This document shows positions 24,775 to 33,456 of a DNA stretch of 38,176 nt, in pieces. A model generated the notes under the pieces. The model was not told the origin of the DNA and did no database searches. It was given only the letters and a program-made list of their open reading frames with translations. The stretch lies in the NCBI GenBank assembly GCA_002316275.1, contig DCDE01000015.1, positions 1 to 38,176 on the forward strand. The letters are read 5' to 3'. A program made the translations under genes and the position numbers. The first letter of the stretch is position 1. Every line of letters starts with the position of its first letter. The stretch comes from Caldifarciminota bacterium UBA1063. Its GTDB lineage: Bacteria; Hydrothermota; Hydrothermia; UBA1063.

Positions 24775-25981
24775 CAACTTCTTTCTTCTTATCTCGCCAA
24801 TGAAGAGCCAGTCCTCCACGAGCAGTCTCTTTATACGCCGATGGCAAATCCCTGCCCGTTTCCTTCATAGTGTGTACTGCAACATCAAAAGATATCATAT
24901 GCCTGCCATCGGAAAGTAGGGCATAAGTGGCGCATTCCAGAGCCCGTATGGCAGCAACCGCATTCCTTTCAATACATGGAATTTGCACATACCCTAAGAC
25001 TGGATCGCAGGTAAGCCCCAAATGGTGCTCAATACCCATCTCTGCAGCATATTCTATCTGATATACCGTGCCTCCGAGTATCTGCGTAGCGGCAGCGGCA
25101 GCCATAGCACATGCCACTCCTACTTCTCCCTGACACCCGACTTCTGCACCAGAAATGGAGGCGTTTTCCCGCACAAGAGCACCAACAAGCCCAGCAGTAG
25201 CTAATCCTCTCAATATCTTTTCTTCTGCTAACCCGTAGTCTTCTCTTAAAAAGTACAGGACCGAAGGTACGATACCGCATGAACCGCAAGTAGGTGCAGT
25301 TACAATAAGACCACCATCCGCATTTTCCTCCGAAACAGCGAGGGCGTACGCAAAGACTTTACCCTTGTAACCAATAATATTCCTCGAATTTATCGCCTTT
25401 ATATAATAGGACCAAGCTTTTCGCTGTATATGGAGTTCACCGGGTAAAACCCCCTCTTTTCTCAATCCCCTCTTAACTGATTCGTCCATTACGGACCATA
25501 TGTCCTGCAAGAAGTCCCAAATCTCCTCTCCCTCATATTCTTCTACAAACTCCCATAGGCTTTTGCCCGTCTGCTCACACCAGTCCAAGACCTTCTCCAT
25601 AGAATTTAAAGGATAGGTTTCATCTTTTAGAAAGAACTCTTTCTCAGTTTTTACGGTACCGCCTCCAATGCTGTAGTAAACTTCCTCTCCCAAGAGGTCT
25701 CCCGCCTCATTAAATCCCTTAAATTCAAAAGCATTTGGATGTAGTGACAGGAATTCGTCGGGCTTCTCAGAAATTTCAATTTCACCATCAAATACTGCTT
25801 TCAGTGCATCTTCGGTTAGGTGCCCCTTACCTGTTGCAGCAAGGGAACCATACAGAGTAACTTTAAGCTTACGAATCCCAGGATGTGCCTTCATAAATCT
25901 GCGAAGCGCATCAGATGGCCCCATAGTATGTGAAGAAGAAGGGCCATGTCCAATCTTATACAATATTTTAATTGATTCCAC
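24758..25981 (-). CDS. sdaA: L-serine dehydratase (Fe-S, single-chain)
   Basis: Deaminates L-serine to pyruvate and ammonia with a [4Fe-4S] cluster, cytoplasmic; 407 residues. Active-site and signature segments: HGPSSSHTMGPSDALRRF (12-29), GGGTVKTE (106-113), APTCGSCGIVPSVLYFL (229-245), GAEVGCQGEVG (278-288). The presumed cluster cysteines C283, C325 and C336 keep the 42- and 11-residue spacing of the Legionella enzyme. Both alpha and beta domains are in one chain; somewhat shorter than the usual 450 or so. Start is GTG at 25981 without a Shine-Dalgarno; a TATAAT box (26003-25998) lies 16 bases upstream, so the leader would be under ten bases. Divergent from marR; followed by an overlapping envelope-protein gene. 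Confidence 0.93.
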   Translation of the reverse strand: MESIKILYKIGHGPSSSHTMGPSDALRRFMKAHPGIRKLKVTLYGSLAATGKGHLTEDALKAVFDGEIEISEKPDEFLSLHPNAFEFKGFNEAGDLLGEEVYYSIGGGTVKTEKEFFLKDETYPLNSMEKVLDWCEQTGKSLWEFVEEYEGEEIWDFLQDIWSVMDESVKRGLRKEGVLPGELHIQRKAWSYYIKAINSRNIIGYKGKVFAYALAVSEENADGGLIVTAPTCGSCGIVPSVLYFLREDYGLAEEKILRGLATAGLVGALVRENASISGAEVGCQGEVGVACAMAAAAATQILGGTVYQIEYAAEMGIEHHLGLTCDPVLGYVQIPCIERNAVAAIRALECATYALLSDGRHMISFDVAVHTMKETGRDLPSAYKETARGGLALHWRDKKKEVDENSI

Positions 25982-26065
25982 AATAAGCCCAACGCTAATT
26001 ATAAGACATAAAGAAGGTTTTAAGAAGTTGATGCTAATTCAACATAGACTAAACCTATTACACGA

Positions 26066-26094
26066 TTGACTTGACACAACTTTTAACTTAAAAT
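26066..26094 (+). promoter_or_regulatory. Promoter of the marR-exporter operon
   Basis: TTGACT (26066-26071), 17-base spacer, TAAAAT (26089-26094); five of six in both boxes. The next bases are an inverted repeat and then the AGGAGG of marR. A second, overlapping TTGACA at 26071-26076 lacks a good partner -10. Confidence 0.55.
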
Positions 26095-26111
26095 TGTTAG
26101 CAATACGAACA
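26095..26111 (+). promoter_or_regulatory. Candidate MarR operator
   Basis: TGTTAG and CGAACA form an inverted repeat (five of six paired) around CAATA, directly downstream of the -10 box and touching the Shine-Dalgarno of marR. MarR-family repressors commonly bind 16-20 base palindromes at this position in their own promoter, so autorepression is a reasonable inference. Confidence 0.4.
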
Positions 26112-26122
26112 GGAGGTTTATT

Positions 26123-26563
26123 ATGCTCGAGAAGGATATAGAAAGGGTATTAAGGGAAGTATATTCGCAGGTAACGAAAGATGGCAGAACTGCTCTAAAA
26201 GAGATTAATCTGACGCCACCACAGTTCAATCTTATGGTTCACCTATACTTTTGTGGGCCCCTCAATCAGACAAACCTGGCAAAAGACCTCTATCTCGCAA
26301 AAAGCACTATTTCCGGTATTGTTGAAAGACTTGAAAAAAGAAGATTCGTAAAGAGAGCAAAGGTTGAGGCCGATCGAAGAAGCGAGATCGTAGTTCTCAC
26401 ACCTAACGGCGAAGAAGTGATTTTAAGAGTAATTGATAAAAGGGTAGAATGCTTAAGAAGACTTATGATGGATTTTACAGACGAAGAAAAGGAGAAATTG
26501 CTCGAGTTCCTCACAAGAATGAGGGATAAATTACCCGAGTTTTCCTCAAGTAAAAAATGCTAA
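26123..26563 (+). CDS. MarR-family transcriptional regulator
   Basis: 146-residue winged-helix regulator. LTPPQFNLMVHLYFCGPLNQTNLAKDL, the recognition helix region YLAKSTISGIVERLEKRRFVKR, and the wing DRRSEIVVLTPNGEE give the standard MarR layout, with a C-terminal dimerisation helix pair. AGGAGG lies six bases before the ATG. Its last codons overlap the DUF401 gene by seven bases. Sitting first in an operon with an ABC exporter, it most likely represses that exporter and itself until a ligand (drug, metabolite or oxidant) binds. Ligand unknown. Confidence 0.9.
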   Translation: MLEKDIERVLREVYSQVTKDGRTALKEINLTPPQFNLMVHLYFCGPLNQTNLAKDLYLAKSTISGIVERLEKRRFVKRAKVEADRRSEIVVLTPNGEEVILRVIDKRVECLRRLMMDFTDEEKEKLLEFLTRMRDKLPEFSSSKKC

Positions 26564-27699
26564 AAAAAACGTCAAAAATCGTTAACATTACGATTTTTGT
26601 CTTTATACTCACTATCATATTCGCAATTTTAGGTACCTTTCAAATTAGAGATCTAAAAAAAATCTTTGATTACAACTTTTTCAATCTCCTCATCCTTGTT
26701 ATCCTCGTTCAAGCAATCACTCACACCTTTAAAATGAGTCATTACGATAGGAAAGTATTAGAGCTGATATCATCAATTTCTGGGGATATAAGATATTCAA
26801 TGATTATACCACCGATCTTTTTCGGCCTCCTGCCCATGCCCGCCGGTGCTATGCTCACCGCCGATCTAAGTAGAACCGCTGGCGAAAACCTCAAAACACC
26901 AAGAAAATGGGTCTTCTTCTTTAACTACTGGTTCAGACACGTATGCGAATTCTCATGGCCACTTTACAGCGCACTGATTCTGGCTGCTGGCATCTCTAAT
27001 ATCCCAATTAAAAAATTCGTCTCTGGAATGCTCCTGTACTTCATTATCGCATTGGTTATCGGCATAATCCTTCTACTCCTTAAGGTAAAACCCAACAACA
27101 ACGAAAGGATAAAGGTTCCAGCAGGTGAACTCTTCAGAAACCTGATTTCAACTCTATGGCCTGTGGTATTGATTATTTTAATGATGCTTCTTAAAATCGA
27201 TTTAAAATACTGCCTCGCAATTGTGCTTGTACTTCTATTTATCACTGAAAAATCCAATTTTTCGAACATCTTAAAAACCCTTAAACTTTCCATCATCTCT
27301 GAAATATCCTTAATCGTATTTATGGTTCTCATCTTTAAAGGGGTTGTTGAGAACTCAAATACGTTAAACATGTTCGCAGATTTTCTAACTACCCACAATG
27401 TCCCACAGATTATACCTGTGATAATCTTACCAATGGCAATGGCTTTCTTAACCGGTCTTACCTCGGCGGGGATCGGTTCCACAGGGCCTATTCTTCAGGG
27501 ATTATTTGTAGCAAATCCCTATTTCCCATATCTGGCTTATGTATCTGCCATAGCAGGAGTCCTCATTTCTCCTTTTCATTTGTGTCTTGTCACCACAAAG
27601 GAATATTTCAAAGCTTCATTTAGAGATGTTTACTCTACGATACTACTACCTACTCTGATGGTCTTGCTTGTATCAATCTTCAGGAGCTTATTGGTATGA
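26557..27699 (+). CDS. DUF401-family integral membrane protein
   Basis: Polytopic membrane protein of 380 residues with about ten hydrophobic spans. FFGLLPMPAGAMLTADL (about 88-104) and the loop TAGENLKTPRKWVFFFNYWFRHVCEFSWPLY are, from memory, hallmarks of the DUF401 family (distantly related to ion/organic-anion transporters). LTSAGIGSTGPILQGL near the C-terminus looks like the second re-entrant half. Function unknown; transport is likely. It is translationally coupled to marR before it and overlaps the next gene by four bases (ATGA), so it is probably produced with the ABC exporter. Confidence 0.75.
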   Translation: MLKKTSKIVNITIFVFILTIIFAILGTFQIRDLKKIFDYNFFNLLILVILVQAITHTFKMSHYDRKVLELISSISGDIRYSMIIPPIFFGLLPMPAGAMLTADLSRTAGENLKTPRKWVFFFNYWFRHVCEFSWPLYSALILAAGISNIPIKKFVSGMLLYFIIALVIGIILLLLKVKPNNNERIKVPAGELFRNLISTLWPVVLIILMMLLKIDLKYCLAIVLVLLFITEKSNFSNILKTLKLSIISEISLIVFMVLIFKGVVENSNTLNMFADFLTTHNVPQIIPVIILPMAMAFLTGLTSAGIGSTGPILQGLFVANPYFPYLAYVSAIAGVLISPFHLCLVTTKEYFKASFRDVYSTILLPTLMVLLVSIFRSLLV

Positions 27700-29423
27700 A
27701 AGGAATAATAACAAGACTTCTAAAATACAAGTGGTCAGTTCTCCTTGGTATACTCTGCCTTCTCATCGTTGATGGTGCGCAGCTTATTATTCCCTTAATA
27801 GTAAGACAAAGTGTCAATTTACTTCAGTCTGGGCAAGCTACAACGAAAGTGCTGGGAATATATGCACTTTACATCTTAGGTCTGACTTTAATAATTGCAA
27901 TTCTTAGATTCTTCTGGCGTTATTTTATTATTGGCACTGCAAGAAAAGTTGAGAGTGATCTGCGTGAAGAACTTTACCACCACTTCATTAGATTATCTGC
28001 AAGTTTTTTTAATAAAGAGAAAACAGGCGAATTGATGGCTCTTATCACCAATGATACCGATGCCGTGAGGATGGCATCGTCAATGGGATTAGTTCAGCTT
28101 ACGGACATTATTGTATACTCAACCTTTTCACTTGCAATAATGTTTAGTATTTCGCCTTCACTCACTATATACGCACTACTACCATTGCCCCTCTTAAGCA
28201 TCTTGATTTCATTCTCTGGTAGATTGAATTACCGATACTTCAAAGAAGTGCAGGAGACATTCTCACACCTTACCGAGAAAATTCGAGAATCTATTACAGG
28301 TATTAAAGTTTTAAAAGGATTCTCGCAGACCAAAGGTCAACTTCAGGACATCGGAAAAACAAACGAAATTTTCTTCAAGGAGAATATGAAACTTGCTAAA
28401 GTTTCAAGCCTTTTTGAGCCAGCAATCCAGCTCGGTGCAACCCTATCATTCGCTATACTTCTCTTCTTTGGAGGGAGAAGGGTAATACTTAACGAAATAT
28501 CCCTTGGAGACTTTGTTGCATTTTCCAGCTATCTTGGAATGATGATATGGCCAATGATTGCAATTGGATTCCTTGTAAACATAGTACAACGTGGTTCCGC
28601 ATCAATGCATAGAATCGAAAGTGCATTAAAAATCGAACCTGAGATCAAGAACCTTCCTACCACAAGAAAAGTAGAAATACAGGGAAATATAGAAGTCAAA
28701 AACCTGACCTTTTCCTATGTTCAAGATAGACCAGTTCTTATTAACATCAACTTCACTCTCAAAAAGGGAAGAAAGCTTGGCATTATTGGTAAAACCGGCT
28801 CCGGGAAGAGTACCATTTGTTACCTTATCCCACGTATATTTGATCCACCTGAGGGTACAATTTTTATAGAAGAGACTGATGTAAAGTACTTTGACCTGAC
28901 GGACTTAAGAAATGCAATCAGCTTTGTACCTCAGGAGAGTCTCCTTTTCTCCACAACTATAAAAGAAAATGTGAGTTACGGTAAAAGTCCCGCTTCCGAC
29001 GAAGAGATCATAAAGGCTCTAAAGTTAGCAGAAGTATACGAAGAGGTTATGGCTATGCCGGAAGGTATCAATACTCTGGTGGGAGAGAGGGGACTCACCC
29101 TCTCTGGTGGTCAAAAACAAAGAGTAGCTATAGCCAGAGCCATCATTAAAAATGCTCCCATCTTTATCCTCGATGACGCCCTTTCTGCCGTAGATACCGA
29201 AACTGAAATAAGGATTCTCAACAATTTAAAAGAATTCCTAAAAAATAAAACAACAATAATTGTTTCGCATAGAGTTTCTGCTATTATGGATTGTGATGAA
29301 ATCATTGTACTTGAAGATGGTAAAATTGTTGACAGAGGCAGCCATGAAGAGCTTTTAACTCGAGAAGGATTTTACAAACATATATACGAACTTCAAAAAC
29401 TGGAGGAAGGTGTTGTCCAATAG
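27696..29423 (+). CDS. ABC exporter half-transporter, degenerate-site subunit
   Basis: Type-IV ABC exporter half: six-helix membrane domain (1-310) fused to an ATPase domain (about 330-575), 575 residues. Walker A is GKTGSGKST, Q-loop FVPQE, signature LSGGQ, H-loop SHRVS. Walker B is IFILDDALSAVD: an aspartate (D494) stands where the catalytic glutamate belongs. This is the pattern of the degenerate subunit of heterodimeric exporters such as TM287/TM288, BmrCD and LmrCD. The partner is the next gene, which overlaps this one. MarR and DUF401 precede it. A multidrug or lipid efflux role is the usual one; the substrate is unknown. Confidence 0.9.
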   Translation: MKGIITRLLKYKWSVLLGILCLLIVDGAQLIIPLIVRQSVNLLQSGQATTKVLGIYALYILGLTLIIAILRFFWRYFIIGTARKVESDLREELYHHFIRLSASFFNKEKTGELMALITNDTDAVRMASSMGLVQLTDIIVYSTFSLAIMFSISPSLTIYALLPLPLLSILISFSGRLNYRYFKEVQETFSHLTEKIRESITGIKVLKGFSQTKGQLQDIGKTNEIFFKENMKLAKVSSLFEPAIQLGATLSFAILLFFGGRRVILNEISLGDFVAFSSYLGMMIWPMIAIGFLVNIVQRGSASMHRIESALKIEPEIKNLPTTRKVEIQGNIEVKNLTFSYVQDRPVLININFTLKKGRKLGIIGKTGSGKSTICYLIPRIFDPPEGTIFIEETDVKYFDLTDLRNAISFVPQESLLFSTTIKENVSYGKSPASDEEIIKALKLAEVYEEVMAMPEGINTLVGERGLTLSGGQKQRVAIARAIIKNAPIFILDDALSAVDTETEIRILNNLKEFLKNKTTIIVSHRVSAIMDCDEIIVLEDGKIVDRGSHEELLTREGFYKHIYELQKLEEGVVQ

Positions 29424-31482
29424 CCAAGAAGAGCATACTAAAACTACAGGAAAATTCATCGACCGAAAGGTCTTGAGAAGAACGCTGCAGTTTGTTAAAC
29501 CTTTTAGAAAATTGGTGGTTCTCGCTTTTATATTCCTCATGATTACAGCTACAATTCAAATACTTATGCCGATAATTAATCGAAGAGCCATTGACTTTTA
29601 CATCTTACCCTCTTACATAGAGTTAGCAAAACCTGAATTAATAAAAGAGTTTCAGCTTGAACCATACGTAGTGCAACTTGTAGATGGGAAAACTCTAATT
29701 AAAAGGCCTGCCCTCCCGAGAGAAATATCGGCAGAACTCGAGAGGCAAAATGCGTTTCTAGACATCAATTATTATATTACGAAAAAAACCATTCCCGGAA
29801 AGGAAACCCTATTTGTTGAAACTGTAGATGGCAAGTTTGCTATCGAACAGTCAAAGATAAATATTTTCACAAAGCCACAACTTCTTGACCTGCGTGGAGA
29901 AGACTTAGCCAAGGTCTCGAGACTTGCTATAACACTTGCAGTGATCCTGCTTTTCTCCTTTGTATTCTCGTTTTTACAGGGATACACACTCCAGTATGTA
30001 ACCCAAAAGGTAATGTATAACATGAGAATGACAATTTCTGATCATCTTCTGAACCTTCCCCTTTCATATTTCGATAGAAACCCAACAGGCAGACTTGTTA
30101 CCAGGGCTACAAATGATGTAAGTGCCCTTTCTGAAATGCTCGGCTCCGTGCTCGTATACCTCATAAAAGATGCAGTCGTTATTGTAGGAGTAGTAATAAT
30201 TATGCTCAGGATGAATGTAAAACTTACCTTGCTTGTTTTGTCAATTTCTCCAATTTTGCTGGCGGTTACTATAATATTTCGAATTAAAGTCAGGGAAGCC
30301 TTTAGGAAGGTAAGGGCAAAACTTTCTCAGCTCAACGCATTCGTTCAGGAAAGCATCTCGGGAATCAGAGTCATTCAGATCTTTAACCTTGAAAATCTTA
30401 TAAAAGGGAAATTTAGAGCGCAAAATAAGGAACTCTACGACGCAAACATCCAGCAACTATACGTATCAGCGACCTTTAGACCCATCATCGACTTCCTTCG
30501 TGCAGTTTCGGTAGCTCTTATTATCTGGATCGGAGGTGGTGAGGTTATAAGGAACATGCTTACCTTCGGGTCTCTTATCGCCTTTCTCTCTTATATAGAT
30601 ATGCTTTTCCAGCCAATAGTGGAGTTCTCTGAGAAATATAACATTATGCAGTCGGCTATGGCAGCTGGGGACAGGATCTTTGAATTACTTGACGAGCCTG
30701 TAGAACCGAAAGGTAAAGGCCTCAAAAAAGAAATCGCAGGAAAGGTTGAATTTAGGAACGTCTGGTTTTCATATAACTCAAACAATTGGGTACTAAAAGA
30801 CATCAGTTTCATTGTAAACCCTGGAGAAACTCTTGCAATTGTTGGTCCCACTGGTGCGGGTAAAACCTCTCTTATTTCAACAATTTTTGGTTTCTATCCC
30901 TATCAGAAAGGCCAAATTCTGATCGACGATATCCCGATAGAAGAATATGACTTAGACCACCTAAGGTCACAGATGGGCCTGGTATTACAGGATGTATTCG
31001 TATTCTCAGGAGAACTGAAGAAAAACATAGCATTATTTAATGAAAAAATCTCCCAGAAAGAAATTGAAGAAGCTGCAAGGCATGTTTATGCCCATACCTT
31101 TATTGAAAGGCTTGGAAATGGTTATGATACTGCTTTAGGGGAAAGAGGCGCCTCCCTTTCGGTCGGGGAGAGACAATTATTATCCTTTGCCCGAGCATTA
31201 GCATTCAATCCGAAGATCCTTGTACTCGATGAGGCGACGGCCAATGTAGATTCGTATACCGAAAGATTAATCCAGCAGGCAATTAAAAGAGTTCTAAAGG
31301 GGCGTACTTCAATAGTGATCGCCCACAGACTTTCAACAATAAAAGACGCCAATAAGATTATCGTCATTTACGACGGAAAGATTATCGAAGAAGGAACCCA
31401 TGACTCTTTAATACAAAAAAAAGGTATGTATTATCATCTCTATATGATGCAGTTTGCACGGGCTAATGCATGGAATACATAA
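29413..31482 (+). CDS. ABC exporter half-transporter, catalytic-site subunit with periplasmic insertion
   Basis: Second half of the heterodimeric exporter, 689 residues. Walker A GPTGAGKTS, Q-loop VLQDV, Walker B LVLDEATANVD with the catalytic glutamate intact (about 607), H-loop AHRLS. Its signature LSVGE is non-canonical and would line the degenerate site formed with the partner's Walker motifs, while the partner's LSGGQ completes the active site. Between membrane helices 1 and 2 (about residues 60-170) lies an unusually long, mostly hydrophilic loop that accounts for the extra length. Start: GGAGG at 29402-29406 suits TTG at 29413 (six bases) better than GTG at 29410 (three); both overlap the previous gene. 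Confidence 0.9.
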   Translation: MSNSQEEHTKTTGKFIDRKVLRRTLQFVKPFRKLVVLAFIFLMITATIQILMPIINRRAIDFYILPSYIELAKPELIKEFQLEPYVVQLVDGKTLIKRPALPREISAELERQNAFLDINYYITKKTIPGKETLFVETVDGKFAIEQSKINIFTKPQLLDLRGEDLAKVSRLAITLAVILLFSFVFSFLQGYTLQYVTQKVMYNMRMTISDHLLNLPLSYFDRNPTGRLVTRATNDVSALSEMLGSVLVYLIKDAVVIVGVVIIMLRMNVKLTLLVLSISPILLAVTIIFRIKVREAFRKVRAKLSQLNAFVQESISGIRVIQIFNLENLIKGKFRAQNKELYDANIQQLYVSATFRPIIDFLRAVSVALIIWIGGGEVIRNMLTFGSLIAFLSYIDMLFQPIVEFSEKYNIMQSAMAAGDRIFELLDEPVEPKGKGLKKEIAGKVEFRNVWFSYNSNNWVLKDISFIVNPGETLAIVGPTGAGKTSLISTIFGFYPYQKGQILIDDIPIEEYDLDHLRSQMGLVLQDVFVFSGELKKNIALFNEKISQKEIEEAARHVYAHTFIERLGNGYDTALGERGASLSVGERQLLSFARALAFNPKILVLDEATANVDSYTERLIQQAIKRVLKGRTSIVIAHRLSTIKDANKIIVIYDGKIIEEGTHDSLIQKKGMYYHLYMMQFARANAWNT

Positions 31483-31483
31483 A

Positions 31484-32305
31484 ATGAAACCATACAAGGG
31501 CATCGCTCTGACTATAGCAGGCAGTGACTCCAGCGGCGGCGCTGGCATTCAAGCCGATCTCAAAACTTTTGAGGCTTTTGACGTTTACGGAATGAGCGTT
31601 ATCACCGCACTTACAGCGCAGAATACCTTTGAAGTCAAAGGTATTTTCCCCTGCAGTCCTGAGTTTGTCGAACTCCAGATAAAAGCAATTTATGATGATA
31701 TTGTCCCCAGTGCCGTTAAAACAGGGATGTTATTTAGTGCGGAGATTATTGAAGTCGTTGCAAAAATGATGGGTATATATGAAGTTAAAAACCTCGTTGT
31801 GGATCCCGTTATGGTCTCCAAAAGTGGTGCAAGATTACTGCAGCCCGATGCCATAGAAACACTGATAAATAGACTTTTACCGGTCTCACTACTCGTAACT
31901 CCAAATATTTTCGAGGCAGAGCTTATCGCAAGAATGAAAATAACGAACCACAAAGACTTGGAATTAGCTGGCAAAAAAATCCTTGAAAAGGGTCCAGAGT
32001 GGGTTATGATGAAAGGCGGGCATATAGAAGGTAAATTTGCAACCGATGTCCTAATTAGCAAGGACGGCATATGGGAATTTTCAAAGAAGCGTATTAAAAC
32101 CACACGTGACCATGGCACGGGATGTACCCTTTCCTCTGCTATAACAGCTCTCCTCGCTATGGGAAAGAAAGTACCGGAAGCCGTCTGTATTGCAAAGAAA
32201 TATATCCACAAGGCTATGGATGAGGCACCCGAGATAGGAAAGGGGCACGGACCATTGCGTCATAAGGTAGAAGTCGATCTTGACTGTACGGAGTTATGGG
32301 ATTAA
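31484..32305 (+). CDS. thiD: Hydroxymethylpyrimidine/phosphomethylpyrimidine kinase
   Basis: Phosphorylates HMP and HMP-P in thiamine biosynthesis or salvage; ribokinase-like fold, 273 residues. AGSDSSGGAGIQADLKTF (12-29) is the diagnostic substrate-binding segment; ALTAQNTFEVKGI, VVDPVMVSKSG and the anion-hole/catalytic DHGTGCTLSSAI complete the family set. The frame extends upstream to a TTG at 31454 and an ATG at 31466 within the ABC gene, but ATG at 31484 gives the standard N-terminus and lies directly after the ABC stop. No other thiamine gene or TPP riboswitch is near. Pyridoxal kinase activity (PdxK-like ThiD) is an alternative. Confidence 0.92.
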   Translation: MKPYKGIALTIAGSDSSGGAGIQADLKTFEAFDVYGMSVITALTAQNTFEVKGIFPCSPEFVELQIKAIYDDIVPSAVKTGMLFSAEIIEVVAKMMGIYEVKNLVVDPVMVSKSGARLLQPDAIETLINRLLPVSLLVTPNIFEAELIARMKITNHKDLELAGKKILEKGPEWVMMKGGHIEGKFATDVLISKDGIWEFSKKRIKTTRDHGTGCTLSSAITALLAMGKKVPEAVCIAKKYIHKAMDEAPEIGKGHGPLRHKVEVDLDCTELWD

Positions 32306-32322
32306 TATTATTACAATATTAA
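32280..32322 (+). promoter_or_regulatory. Candidate internal promoter with AT-rich operator before ogg2-perR
   Basis: TTAATATT (32302-32309) and AATATTAA (32315-32322) form a perfect eight-base inverted repeat around ATTAC. The central 15 bases match the PerR-box consensus (TTATAAT-N-ATTATAA) at ten of fourteen positions. TTGACT (32280-32285) is 17 bases from TAATAT (32303-32308), so the repeat would overlap a -10 box. TACAAT at 32312-32317 is another possible -10. PerR is encoded one gene downstream. AT-rich sequence makes chance matches easy, so confidence is limited. Confidence 0.35.
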
Positions 32323-32325
32323 AAA

Positions 32326-32961
32326 ATGCGGAATATTGAAATTCTGATGGTGTTATACAAACAACATAAATTAAACATTGAGGAGCGGGTTAAACAGTTT
32401 GAGGCGACAAAGTTTGCTGATGAAAAAACAATTCTTAAAGAGTTTCTGTTCTGCCTCCTCACACCCCAGTCCAAAGCAAAGGTATGTTGGAACTCGGTGG
32501 AGAAGGCTTTCGAATATGGACTCTTAGAAGATAACGATCTTTCTAAATGGAGAGTTGTATTAAGCGGCGTTAGATTCCCTGAGAGCAAGTTGAAGTACAT
32601 CATGTACAATTTAAACAAAATAGAGACAGAATCCATTGACCTCGTGGACCTTGTGCGGAACAATGATGACTCTAAATTAAAAAGAGAGTTTCTAATAAAG
32701 ACCTTTAAAGGTATGGGTATGAAAGAAGCAAGCCACTTTCTCAGAAACACTGGGCACTTAGACCTTGCGATTTTAGATAGACACATATTAAGGAATATGT
32801 TAGAATTTAACGTTGTGGACAAGTTGCCAAAAAGTTTGACAAAACAAAAATATTTGGAACTTGAACAAAAATTAAAAGAATTTTCAAAAAAAATTGATAT
32901 ACCCTTTGCTCATTTGGATATGCTCCTATGGGCGAAGGAAACAAGGGAGGTGTTCAAATGA
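32326..32961 (+). CDS. ogg: Ogg2-type 8-oxoguanine DNA glycosylase/AP lyase
   Basis: Base-excision-repair enzyme removing 8-oxoguanine; 211 residues, the compact size of the archaeal-type Ogg2 family. The helix-hairpin-helix and catalytic segment is FKGMGMKEASHFLRNTG with K133, followed 18 residues later by D151 in ILDRHIL, the exact spacing of the catalytic Lys129/Asp147 pair of the Methanocaldococcus enzyme. FCLLTPQSKA near residue 42 is also typical. The last residue is lysine, which in Ogg2 distinguishes 8-oxoguanine from guanine. No Shine-Dalgarno; the ATG lies eight bases after a possible TACAAT. Its stop overlaps perR (ATGA). Confidence 0.92.
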   Translation: MRNIEILMVLYKQHKLNIEERVKQFEATKFADEKTILKEFLFCLLTPQSKAKVCWNSVEKAFEYGLLEDNDLSKWRVVLSGVRFPESKLKYIMYNLNKIETESIDLVDLVRNNDDSKLKREFLIKTFKGMGMKEASHFLRNTGHLDLAILDRHILRNMLEFNVVDKLPKSLTKQKYLELEQKLKEFSKKIDIPFAHLDMLLWAKETREVFK

Positions 32962-33407
32962 AAAGCCCTATGACTTCAAAAGCCAAAGAAATACTAAAAT
33001 CTCACGATATACAACCATCTATCCAGAGAATAAAGATCCTCGAGTTCCTCCTGACCCATAGGGTTCACCCCTCGGCTGATGATATTTTCCAGACTTTAAG
33101 TATGGAACTTCCAACACTATCAAAGACTACAGTCTACAATACCATCGAATGCTTTCTAAAAGCAGGTATAATAAAACCTATCCATGTCAATTCAAGGGAG
33201 CTGAGAGTGGACGCATTTATTGAACCTCACGTACATTTCACATGCCTTAAGTGTGGAAAGGTCTACGACGTTGAAATGGATAAAACTTCACTTGTCGGTA
33301 AAAAAACGAAGGAAGGCCATTTAGTAGAAAAAGAAGAGCTTTACCTCGAAGGTGTATGTAGCGAGTGCCAAAAAAACGGAATAATAAGAAAATTTAAAAA
33401 TGTCTAA
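32958..33407 (+). CDS. perR: PerR-type peroxide-sensing regulator (Fur family)
   Basis: Fur-family repressor of 149 residues. Taking ATG 32958 (GGAGG seven bases upstream), the regulatory metal ligands fall at H37, D85, H91, H93 and D104, identical in numbering to Bacillus subtilis PerR. The aspartate at 104 is the feature that separates PerR from Fur. The structural zinc site is C96/C99 (CLKC) and C134/C137 (CSEC). The winged-helix DNA-binding domain spans 1-80 (SKTTVYNTIECFLKAGII). In PerR, Fe-bound H37/H91 are oxidised by peroxide, releasing DNA. The neighbours, an 8-oxoguanine glycosylase upstream and an oxygen/NO-reducing flavodiiron pair downstream, fit that role. The longer frame to 32928 lies inside ogg2. 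Confidence 0.9.
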   Translation: MKSPMTSKAKEILKSHDIQPSIQRIKILEFLLTHRVHPSADDIFQTLSMELPTLSKTTVYNTIECFLKAGIIKPIHVNSRELRVDAFIEPHVHFTCLKCGKVYDVEMDKTSLVGKKTKEGHLVEKEELYLEGVCSECQKNGIIRKFKNV

Positions 33408-33456
33408 AAGTGAAAATCCACACACAGAAAATGTATTTTATTTGAGACAAGATTAA

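Noticed and set aside
26964..27482. 172-codon minus-strand frame opposite the DUF401 gene
   Set aside because: Mirror of a well-supported membrane-protein gene; no independent ribosome site or motif.
29413..29423. Possible frameshift between the two ABC genes
   Set aside because: Both halves are complete six-helix-plus-ATPase units; the overlap is ordinary translational coupling.
31690..32211. 173-codon minus-strand frame opposite thiD
   Set aside because: Shadow of thiD, whose motifs are complete on the plus strand.
32319..32822. 167-codon minus-strand frame opposite ogg2
   Set aside because: Shadow of ogg2, whose catalytic residues are intact.
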